A stretch of 45,106 bases of DNA from Clostridiales bacterium. Its GTDB lineage: Bacteria > Bacillota > Clostridia > Christensenellales > Aristaeellaceae. Of this stretch, positions 18,388 through 25,355 are shown piece after piece (position 1 is the stretch's first letter; each line of letters begins with the position of its first letter). The notes under the pieces were generated by a model that searched no databases, had not been told where the DNA came from, and was given only the letters and a program-made list of their open reading frames with translations. The position numbers and the translations under genes were made by a program. Location: NCBI GenBank assembly GCA_012521895.1, contig JAAYLK010000027.1, forward strand, positions 1 to 45,106, read 5' to 3'.

Positions 18388-19917
18388 TTAGGACAGGGAG
18401 GCCGCGAAATCCCGCAGCGCCTGGGCGATCAGGCCGCGCACTTCCTCTTTGGAGGCGCCGCCGGATGGCTCCTTTTTGCCCTCGTTTTTCTTGAGCACAA
18501 AGGAGATGCCGTCAAACTGGTTGGTGAGGCGGCCCAAAAAGAGGCTGCCCTTGCCCACGATCATGGCTTTTGTGATATCCCCATCCAAAATCTCCTGCCG
18601 GGCATGGCCCAGGTAGGGCGCGCCGGAAGGAATGTGCCCCTGGGTGGGCGCCCAGCCCACCATGCCGTGGTTGAGGATAAAGTCGTTCAGGCCTTCCCGG
18701 GGCAGCTCCCCGCTTTTGACGGCCAGGGCGCCAATCATCTTGAAGTTGGCCTGGGGCACGTCCCCCGCGCCTGCCGGCTTGGTGATGTCGGGGTTTTGCA
18801 TCTCGGCGGCGTACTTGTCAATGTCCTGGATCTTCATGCCCACCTTCTCAAGCGGGGTCAGCACCAGGCTGGTGATGACCGCCTGGGGGGAGGCGCCGGT
18901 GCCCACGGTGTGGCGGCCGATGATGTCCAGGTCAATCTCCGGGTTTTGCCCGTCGTTTTCGCTGATCAGGGCCGCGAAACCACCCAGCACATCCTCCAGC
19001 ACCTGCATGCCCTTGCGCACATGGTCCTTGCCGTTCATGCCCAGCTTGGCGGTGGACCCGCCTGCCACCACGGCCACGTTCTTGAAGGTGCCGCTTTTGA
19101 CCAGGGAGGCCGCGGTCACAAGGGCATGGGAGGGAGCGGCGCAAAAACCGCGCACGTCACAGCCCGTGGCATTGGGCAGGCCGGCCATCTCCGCGATGGA
19201 CTTGGCGAAATTGCCGCCGCCGCGCTGGTTCATGTCCCCGCAGGCTTCCTCGCTGCACTCAATCACATAGTCAATCTGGGAAGCCTCAATCCCGCTGACC
19301 TTCACCAGGTGCTTGAGCGCCAAGACGGCGGAAGCCTTGCTGGCCAGGTTCTCCATCATCACATGGGCGCTGAGGTTGGCGTCCACATCATGGGCGCGCT
19401 TGATGTAACCCACCAGCCGGCCATTGTAGTAGAGGCCTTCAGCGCCTTCCTCCTTCACAAAGCGCTCAACCTGCTCCATGGCGGTGCCTTCCCTGATACG
19501 GCCCAGGATGAAAGCATCCATCAACGGGTGCTGTTCCAGAGCAGGCTTGGTTGCTGCCACAAAGTCTTTATCAAGGTGCACCAGGTCAAACATGTCACAG
19601 GCCTGAAACAGCAGCAAAAACTCGTCCTGGGGCAGGATTTCTCCAAACTTGCCCTGGCGCGTAGCATTTTCCACCGGCTTGTCAAAAAAGGGCTGCTCCA
19701 GCTCGCCCAGCTGTTTGGGGCTTAAGTTGCCGATGTAGGTCTGGTTGGGCGGATAGGCCACCACCTGGTCAAAGCCGCGCAGGTGCTGCGGCAGGGTCTT
19801 GAGGTAGTCAGAGCCGGGGTTGACCACCTTTTCGGTGGTCTGGGTTGTGCCGTTGTGCAGCACCATGTCCGGGGCATGCACCAAGACGTAGCTGGCTGCT
19901 TTTAACACGCTGTTCAA
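18388..19917 (-). CDS. grdC: Glycine reductase complex component C, beta subunit GrdC
   Basis: FabH/thiolase-like subunit (509 aa) that works with GrdD in forming acetyl phosphate. Family segments visible include VAYPPNQTYIGNLSPKQLGE, YVIECSEEACGDMNQRGGGN and GCDVRGFCAAPSHALVTAAS. The start is TTG 19917, with AAAGGAG 10 bases upstream. A terminator (19991-20025) and a possible promoter (19936-19965) separate it from grdA, so grdC-grdD may be expressed partly on their own. Confidence 0.96.
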   Translation of the reverse strand: MNSVLKAASYVLVHAPDMVLHNGTTQTTEKVVNPGSDYLKTLPQHLRGFDQVVAYPPNQTYIGNLSPKQLGELEQPFFDKPVENATRQGKFGEILPQDEFLLLFQACDMFDLVHLDKDFVAATKPALEQHPLMDAFILGRIREGTAMEQVERFVKEEGAEGLYYNGRLVGYIKRAHDVDANLSAHVMMENLASKASAVLALKHLVKVSGIEASQIDYVIECSEEACGDMNQRGGGNFAKSIAEMAGLPNATGCDVRGFCAAPSHALVTAASLVKSGTFKNVAVVAGGSTAKLGMNGKDHVRKGMQVLEDVLGGFAALISENDGQNPEIDLDIIGRHTVGTGASPQAVITSLVLTPLEKVGMKIQDIDKYAAEMQNPDITKPAGAGDVPQANFKMIGALAVKSGELPREGLNDFILNHGMVGWAPTQGHIPSGAPYLGHARQEILDGDITKAMIVGKGSLFLGRLTNQFDGISFVLKKNEGKKEPSGGASKEEVRGLIAQALRDFAASLS

Positions 19918-19935
19918 GGCTGATGGTCTCCTTTG

Positions 19936-19965
19936 TGTTTATTGATCAAGGCGGATTTATGTCAA
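19936..19965 (-). promoter_or_regulatory. Possible internal promoter for grdC-grdD
   Basis: Minus strand: consensus TTGACA (19965-19960), 18-base spacer, TAAACA (19941-19936). The -35 is perfect and the -10 weak. It sits just downstream of the terminator that follows grdA. Confidence 0.4.
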
Positions 19966-19990
19966 CAGGCTGATAGCTGATGATGAAAGG

Positions 19991-20025
19991 AAAAAGCCAG
20001 GGCTCGCTTTGCCGCCAGCCCTGGC
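19991..20025 (-). terminator. Rho-independent terminator between grdA and grdC
   Basis: Minus strand GCCAGGGCT ... AGCCCTGGC (9-bp stem, 12-base loop) then TTTTTCCTTT. A second small hairpin, CGGGC-AAAC-GCCCG, precedes it. Partial termination would give more GrdA than GrdCD. Confidence 0.85.
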
Positions 20026-20048
20026 CCGGGCGTTTGCCCGTGTTGCAA

Positions 20049-20519
20049 TCAATACTTGGAAAATTGCTCACGGATGGCGGTCATTTCCTTGACGATGTCA
20101 TCCACATCCAGCACCATTTCCATCATGCCGATTTGTTCGTCATAAACGGTGGGGTCGAGTTCGCTTTTGATGGCGTCCTCGCACACATGATACACGCTCA
20201 GTCCCAACTGGACTCCGGTCAATGGACCTGCGTAGGTCGGGTCTCCGGCTGTGACGGTTTCCGCCGCGATGCCCGCGGCTTCACCCTCTGCTGCGCCCAG
20301 GATTACAAGGATGTTCTCCGGGCCGTGCGCTTCTGCCAGTTCCTTCACACGCTTCTGGTTTTCCAGGTCCATCGCACCCGCGCTCGTTCAGACGAAGCAC
20401 TCGGTGGATGAAAACAGGATCTCGGCTTGTGTGTTTTTGAAACACTCTTCAATCGCCGGTCCCGGGATGCCGTCCCGATCGCCGATGATGATGACCTTCT
20501 TGTTGTTTAGCAAGCTCAT
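20049..20519 (-). CDS. grdA: Glycine reductase selenoprotein A, GrdA (Sec44)
   Basis: Small selenoprotein (156 residues) shared by glycine, sarcosine and betaine reductases. It accepts the carboxymethyl group from component B on its selenocysteine and is re-reduced by thioredoxin. The frame starts at ATG 20519 (AAAGGAGG upstream), begins [20 protein letters not shown], and reaches [18 protein letters not shown]; the TGA at 20390-20388 is codon 44, the conserved Sec of the family. It then continues to the stop at 20049-20051. The downstream mRNA can form CTGG-AAAA-CCAG about 21 bases after the TGA, a weak SECIS candidate. Without read-through this looks like two broken small genes. Confidence 0.97.
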
Positions 20520-20588
20520 GGGTTTCCTCCTTTCTTCCTTGATGAAAGCAAACGCTGGATTCACCGGGCCAAAGCCCGGCGGCGCGGC

Positions 20589-20906
20589 TTACAGGTAATG
20601 TTTGATCATGGCCTCGATGTTTTCATGGGTGCAGTCGTCCTTGACCAGCTCCTCCACTTTTTCACCGTTTTGGTAGATGGCCATGACCGGCAAGCCCAGC
20701 ACCTTCTGGCTGATGGCCAGGCGGCGGGCCTTGGTGGTGTTGAGCCCGGCGAAGGTCATTTTATCGCCGTAGCGCTCATACATCTGGTGGACAAAGGGCT
20801 CCAGCGCCTTGCAGGGGACGCAGCCATCGGAATAAAAATCCACAAAGATGGTCCCGGGGGCTTTGAGCACCAGTTCTTCAAAATTGTCTTTGGTCAGGTC
20901 AATCAT
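20589..20906 (-). CDS. trxA: Thioredoxin of the glycine reductase system
   Basis: 105-aa thioredoxin that re-reduces GrdA. The active site is Cys29-Val-Pro-Cys32 (SDGCVPCKAL) instead of the usual CGPC; CVPC is a known variant in thioredoxins of Stickland amino acid fermenters. The later cis-proline motif is visible as LGLPVMAIY. Start ATG 20906 has AAGGAG at 6 bases; an earlier in-frame start at 21005 would run into trxB and gives unrelated sequence. It lies 19 bases downstream of trxB and 69 bases upstream of grdA. Confidence 0.95.
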   Translation of the reverse strand: MIDLTKDNFEELVLKAPGTIFVDFYSDGCVPCKALEPFVHQMYERYGDKMTFAGLNTTKARRLAISQKVLGLPVMAIYQNGEKVEELVKDDCTHENIEAMIKHYL

Positions 20907-20925
20907 GTCATTCTCCTTACAATTA

Positions 20926-21906
20926 CTATACCACAACCATGGAGGGGTTGGGCTCGTTGACCAGGCAGAGGCCGTCGATGTAGGCGCTGGCCTCCATGGC
21001 GGCAATCGCGCCGTCCGCAGCCGCGGTAATCACCTGGCGCAGGCTTTTCTCACGGATGTCGCCGGCGGCGAACACCCCCGGGATGCCCGTGTGCATCATT
21101 TCGTCGGTGACGATGTAGCCATTGCGCAGGAGCAATTGGTCCGCGAACAGCTGGCTTTCGGGGATGAAGCCCACAAAGACAAACACGCCAAAGGTGCCGT
21201 CCTCTTCATCAGCTTCTATCCTGGTTTCTTTGCCGGTCTTGACGTTTTTCACCGTCATGGCTTCCAGCACGCCGTCCCCGTGCAGCTCACTGACCACGCT
21301 GTCCCACAGGAAGTGAATCTTGGTGTTGTTCATGGCTTTTTCCTGGATGGACTTGACCGCGCGTAGCTCGTCGCGGCGGTGGACGATGGTGACCTTGCGG
21401 CCAAACTTTGTCAGGTAGACCGCCTCCTCCACCGCGGTGTCGCCGCCGCCGATGACGAAGATTTCCATGTCTTCAAAGAAGTTGCCATCGCAGGTGGCGC
21501 AGTAGCTGACACCCTTGCCGATGAGCTCCCTTTCCCCCGGGCAGCCGATGGGCCGGGGATGGGCACCGGTGGCGATGATGACGCTGCGCCCCAGATACTC
21601 GCCCTTTTTGCCTACCAGGCGCTTGATGTCCCCTTCCAGGTGGGCCTCTGTGATGGCATCATAGACCTTTTCCGCGCCAAAGCGCCTTGCCTGGGCGACC
21701 ATGCGGTCAATCAGCGAGGGGCCGGTCTCGTGCTCCAGGGAGCCGGGGTAGTTGTCAATCTCGGCGGTGATCACAATCTGGCCGCCGTCTTTTTCTTTTT
21801 CGATGACCAGCGCGCTCAGCCTTGAACGCCCGGCATAGAGGGCCGCCGCCAGGCCTGCAGGGCCAGCGCCGATGATCAACACATCGTAAATCTGTGGTGT
21901 CGTCAA
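20926..21906 (-). CDS. trxB: Thioredoxin reductase of the glycine reductase system
   Basis: FAD-dependent NADPH:thioredoxin reductase (326 aa). The FAD motif GAGPAG is at residues 13-18, redox Cys136-Ala-Thr-Cys139 in SYCATCDG, the NADPH motif GGGDTAVEEA, and IVHRRDELRA for NADPH phosphate binding; the second FAD motif GVFAAGDI is near the end. I place the start at TTG 21906 with AAGGAG 9 bases upstream, 13 bases after the grdB stop; an ATG at 21933 would overlap grdB. Confidence 0.95.
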   Translation of the reverse strand: MTTPQIYDVLIIGAGPAGLAAALYAGRSRLSALVIEKEKDGGQIVITAEIDNYPGSLEHETGPSLIDRMVAQARRFGAEKVYDAITEAHLEGDIKRLVGKKGEYLGRSVIIATGAHPRPIGCPGERELIGKGVSYCATCDGNFFEDMEIFVIGGGDTAVEEAVYLTKFGRKVTIVHRRDELRAVKSIQEKAMNNTKIHFLWDSVVSELHGDGVLEAMTVKNVKTGKETRIEADEEDGTFGVFVFVGFIPESQLFADQLLLRNGYIVTDEMMHTGIPGVFAAGDIREKSLRQVITAAADGAIAAMEASAYIDGLCLVNEPNPSMVVV

Positions 21907-21919
21907 TTGTGCACGCTCC

Positions 21920-23233
21920 TTAGTCCACTTCAAAGATGGTCTGATCGCTCACTTCGGTGCTCAAGGCCTTCAGTGCCGTCTGGACAATCTTGCGCCGCAG
22001 GGTTTTTTCCTCGCCGCGGCTGAGCTTGGGGTTGCCAAGCGGGTGGGGAATGGCGACCGCCGGAACAATCCGGTTGGCGCCCACTGTCAGGGAAATCGGG
22101 GTGACTGTGCAGATGTGAACCACCGGGATGCCGGCTCGCTCAATCTCTTTTACCATCGTTGCGCCGCAACGTGTGCAGGTCCCTCACGTGGAGGTCAGGA
22201 TCACAGCCTGAACATTCTCCTGTATTAATTCCTTGACAAAGTCCTCGGCAAAGGCCTTGGAGCTCTTCACCGCTGTGCCGTTGCCCACGGTGGAGTAGGT
22301 GAAGTGGAAGAGCGAACCGATCTTGCCTTCCATCTCAAGCTCGCGCATCACATCCACCGGCAGCACGCGGTCGGCGTCCTGGTTGGCGTAGGAGGGGTCG
22401 TAGCCGCCATGGGCCGTGGCCCACTTGCCTTCCTCCAGGTCCATCAGGCCGTCAATGTCATAGCGGCCATAGCGGGAAGCGTTGGAGGACTCGATGCGGT
22501 CGGGGTTGCCAAAGGGCACGATGCCGCCGGAGGTGACCAGGGCCACCTTGGCCTGGTTGATGTTTTGCACCGCGGGCTGGGGGGCGACGCGGTCAAAATT
22601 GGGCATGGGATATTCTGTTTCAAAGGGCTGGTCTTTGAGCTTTTTGACCAGCATGTCCACCGCGCGCTTGGAGCCGCGCTCCTTCTCAAACAGGTTCACG
22701 CGCACGCCGCGGGGCAGGTAGCCTTCCTGGGCGGAGGCACCGATTGTCTCACCCTTGACCAGTTTCTTGGCCAGGGGCACCATTCGGCTGACGGCGTCTC
22801 GCATGCCGGCGGCGGAATTGCGGGTGGAAATGATGTAGACATCCTGGGCGAACATGTCAGCGCCCGGGTTTTCCACATACATGCCGGTGACCGCCTTGAC
22901 GCCCAGCTTGTCCTGCGCCGCCTTGGCCACCGTGCCGCAGGCCACGCCATAGCGCCCCGCGTTGAACGCCGGGCCGGCGATGAGCAGGTCGGGCTGGTGC
23001 TGGCGCACCATCTCCAGGATGGTGTCCAGGGCTTGTTCGACATTCTCGTTGAAGTAGGAGTCACCGCAGATGACCGTGCCGATGATCTGGGCTTCCTCAC
23101 CAAAGGCCGCCCCCAGCGCCAGGCCGGGGCCAACCGGGCCGTCGCGCCATTCCGGCGGGACATGGGCCATTTCTTCGCCGCCAATCTGGGCAAAGAACTG
23201 GTTGATGTAATGAACAACCTTGATCTTGTTCAA
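21920..23233 (-). CDS. grdB: Glycine reductase component B selenoprotein subunit, GrdB (Sec350)
   Basis: Substrate-specific selenoprotein subunit (437 residues). Together with the pyruvoyl subunits from GrdE it binds glycine and passes the carboxymethyl group to GrdA. It begins MNKIKVVHYINQFFAQIGGE from TTG 23233, with AAGGAGG about 10 bases upstream. Codon 350 is TGA (22186-22184) in VILTST-U-GTCTRCGATMVK, the conserved UxxCxxC context of this family. The frame continues to FEVD and the stop at 21920-21922. A compact hairpin follows the TGA (separate entry). The gene is 22 bases downstream of grdE. Confidence 0.97.
22157..22186 (-). promoter_or_regulatory. Sec codon and candidate SECIS hairpin in grdB
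   Basis: Minus strand: TGA at 22186-22184, then 12 bases, then CGTTGC-GGC-GCAACG (22171-22157), a perfect 6-bp stem that could open to a 4-bp stem with a 7-base G-containing loop. Position suits a bacterial SECIS. Confidence 0.55.
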
Positions 23234-23255
23234 GAGCCTCTCTCCCTCCTTATAT

Positions 23256-24536
23256 TTATCTTGCGCTGAGGTAGCCAAAGCCAACCTCGCTGGTTGCGCC
23301 TGTGATGGCCTGCAGCTCCACCATGATGGTGCCGTCAGGCTGCTTGTTCTTGTCCCAGCCGCCGGCGATGGTGCCCACATAGGCCTCAGAGCCGATGACC
23401 TTGCCCATGCGCGGCAGGGTGATGACCTGGTTGGCGTTGCCGCCGGAGACCACCGCGTCAGCGGAGACATGGGCGTCCGCCAGCGACTGGCTGGAGCCGT
23501 CCTGCCCGGCGTATTCGTCCGTGAGCAGCACAATCTTGATGCCCTTGTCGGTAATCTTGCGGGCGTTCATCATCAGGTCAGTGTCCGGGTTGCCAAAGCC
23601 TTCCTCAGATACAATGACGCCGTCCAGGGACAAGAATTCGCACAGCTTGGCCGTCCAGTCAGAGGACCGGGCCTTGTCCGCCAGGTAGACGTTTTCATTG
23701 GTGATGATCATCGCGCAGAAGTTGAAATCCTTGCCGTGGCGGGCAAAGAGGTCATGCACGATGGGGTTGTTCTGGTGGACGTAGGTGGGGTTCTTGTCGC
23801 AGGCGGACACGCAGTTGCCGGAGATGATGGCGCCGTCCATGACCTCGGTGGGATAGAGGATGGTGGGCAGGATCTGCTTGGCGTCCACGCCATAGACATA
23901 GGTGTCATGCAAAAGACCCTGGCTTTGCAGCATCTGAACATAGCCCACCCGGGGCAGGTCCTTGTACTGCTCCATGCCTTCCTTCAGCGGCAGGGTCTCG
24001 AAGGTTTCAATGGTTTCTGGTGTCAGATTCCGCGCCAACTCGCCCAGGTAGGCCGCTGTCTTGAGGCCGGCCATGCGCACCGCCACCTCGTGCTCGTGGG
24101 GCTCCAGCTCGTCCCGGGGGCGCAGGATGAGCACAATGTTGTTGGTTTTTGAGAAGGGCGTGTACTGGGCGCCCGGGCCGGACATGTCGATGATGCCCTC
24201 CTGAAAGCCCACAATCCGCCCGGTGGTGACCACGGCCGCGCCCTTTAAGACATGGGTCTTGCCGCTGCCAACGGTTTTAACGCGGGAGACCGTGCCGGGA
24301 AAGAGCCCGCCGGGGCCGTCCACCTTGACGCGCGGCTCCACAACGTCCTTCACCGGGGTGATGCGCACGCTCTCCCCGGGGCGGGCCAGTTCCACCTCGG
24401 CAGAGGCAACGCGCTCATCCTTCATGATGAGGGTTTTGATGTCCTCCGCGTTGACGTACAAAACGCCGTCCTCAACGCGCGAGGGATCGCCAAACTGGAT
24501 GTTGTGAATGGGGATGTAACCAAGTTCCAGTTTCAA
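23256..24536 (-). CDS. grdE: Glycine reductase component B pyruvoyl proprotein, GrdE
   Basis: Proprotein (426 aa) that is cleaved before a cysteine, turned into a pyruvoyl group, to give the two smaller subunits of component B. The likely processing site is between Asn and Cys in IISGNCVSACDKNPTYVHQN near residue 240. The pyruvoyl carbonyl forms a Schiff base with glycine. The start is TTG 24536 with AGGAGG at 9 bases. It follows grdX by 59 bases and precedes grdB. Confidence 0.96.
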   Translation of the reverse strand: MKLELGYIPIHNIQFGDPSRVEDGVLYVNAEDIKTLIMKDERVASAEVELARPGESVRITPVKDVVEPRVKVDGPGGLFPGTVSRVKTVGSGKTHVLKGAAVVTTGRIVGFQEGIIDMSGPGAQYTPFSKTNNIVLILRPRDELEPHEHEVAVRMAGLKTAAYLGELARNLTPETIETFETLPLKEGMEQYKDLPRVGYVQMLQSQGLLHDTYVYGVDAKQILPTILYPTEVMDGAIISGNCVSACDKNPTYVHQNNPIVHDLFARHGKDFNFCAMIITNENVYLADKARSSDWTAKLCEFLSLDGVIVSEEGFGNPDTDLMMNARKITDKGIKIVLLTDEYAGQDGSSQSLADAHVSADAVVSGGNANQVITLPRMGKVIGSEAYVGTIAGGWDKNKQPDGTIMVELQAITGATSEVGFGYLSAR

Positions 24537-24595
24537 ACCGTTTCCACCTCCTGATGTAATCTATGCTCCATGACGCGGGCGGGATGGCCCGCGGA

Positions 24596-24982
24596 TCAAA
24601 GCGGATGGGTCAGGGCGCTGGAGAAGGCGGACTGCAGCAGTGTCCAGTCCACCAATTGAAAATCGCTGTCCATCTGCGGGGTGATTTCGCGGTCCCTTGG
24701 GGCAAAGCGCTTGAAGGCCGCGATGGCGTCCTCTATCAGCCGCAGGCTGTCAAAGCAAAGGCCATCCCTGGGGGATTCGCTGATGCCAATGGACTTATAC
24801 AAGGTTTCATTGGGCTTGACGCTGCCGGACAGGGGATGGGTCAGAAGGCGATGCCCCTGGTGCACAAAATCGCGCGCCAACAACAGGACCTGCAGGTAAG
24901 TGACAGGATGATAGGCCAGTAGGTGCTGGCGTTCTATGGATGCTTTGGTGTTTACGAGCGGGTTGTTGGTCAGAATGAGCAT
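24596..24982 (-). CDS. grdX: GrdX family protein
   Basis: 128-aa protein of unknown biochemical role that is typically the first gene of glycine reductase operons. It starts MLILTNNPLVNTKASIERQH and carries a conserved-looking VLLLARDFVHQGHRLLTHPL stretch. AAAGGAGG lies 6 bases before the ATG. It is the first cistron after the tandem glycine riboswitch. Confidence 0.9.
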   Translation of the reverse strand: MLILTNNPLVNTKASIERQHLLAYHPVTYLQVLLLARDFVHQGHRLLTHPLSGSVKPNETLYKSIGISESPRDGLCFDSLRLIEDAIAAFKRFAPRDREITPQMDSDFQLVDWTLLQSAFSSALTHPL

Positions 24983-25043
24983 TCCGCACCTCCTTTCCTG
25001 TCAGCTGGTCAACACAGACACGCACGGGCACGCCCGTCCTGCT

Positions 25044-25232
25044 GCCTTGACCCTGTTACTGACCTGAAAGATTCTCGCCTGCGGCGATTGCTTCTTCGGT
25101 GCGATGCTCTCCAGGGGTTTGTCCTGCTTTCAGTCCTGTTACCTGAGATCTTCATGCGCAATCGGCTCTTGCGCACTTATTCCTTCGGCCGCGGTGTCCG
25201 CGCTCTCCTGAGGGCAGTCATCCAAGTGTTCA
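25044..25232 (-). ncRNA. Tandem glycine riboswitch controlling the grd operon
   Basis: Both aptamers of a gcvT-type riboswitch are readable on the minus strand. Aptamer 1 (about 25216-25128) shows CAGGAGAGC, GGCCGAAGG and TCTCAGGTAACAGGACTGA. Aptamer 2 (about 25116-25044) shows CTGGAGAGC, CACCGAAG and TTTCAGGTCAGTAACAGGGT. The leader GCAGTTGAAC...GACTGC before aptamer 1 can pair with the linker region as in the known leader-linker kink-turn. Between aptamer 2 and the grdX ribosome binding site lies ACGGGCGTGCCCGT, a short hairpin, with no clear T-run, so control may be at translation initiation or by antitermination; I cannot decide. An ON switch in glycine is expected for a catabolic operon. 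This fills most of the 24983-25355 gap. Confidence 0.93.
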
Positions 25233-25241
25233 ACTGCTTTG

Positions 25242-25270
25242 AGTGTAGCCAAAAAACATCTTTAGTGCAA
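25242..25270 (-). promoter_or_regulatory. Promoter of the grd operon
   Basis: Minus strand TTGCAC (25270-25265), 17-base spacer, TACACT (25247-25242). The start of transcription would fall near 25235, just before the riboswitch. Confidence 0.6.
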
Positions 25271-25274
25271 GACC

Positions 25275-25308
25275 AAGGGGCGGTATACAAGGCTGTATAC
25301 TGCCCCTT
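25275..25308 (-). terminator. Strong stem-loop after the ABC exporter genes
   Basis: AAGGGGC-G-GTATAC, six-base loop, GTATAC-T-GCCCCTT: a 14-bp stem with one G-U pair. It lacks a clean U-tract on either strand but separates the exporter operon from the grd promoter, so it is a probable terminator or insulator. Confidence 0.55.
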
Positions 25309-25322
25309 TGAGACATTTTGTT

Positions 25323-25338
25323 GGGACAAATTTGTCCC
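25323..25338. repeat. Perfect 16-base palindrome
   Basis: GGGACAAATTTGTCCC lies 18 bases past the exporter stop codon. It could be part of the 3' structure of that mRNA or a protein-binding site; the sequence does not decide. Confidence 0.5.
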
Positions 25339-25355
25339 GCTTTGATTAAATAGCC

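Noticed and set aside
18217-19725. 502-codon plus-strand frame opposite grdC
   Set aside because: Antisense to a clear grdC; composition (Ala/Gly/His/Val) typical of a shadow frame.
20388-22186. grdA and grdB as nonsense-mutated pseudogenes
   Set aside because: The TGA codons fall at codon 44 and codon 350 in the conserved CFVU and STUGTC contexts, and the cell encodes the full Sec machinery.
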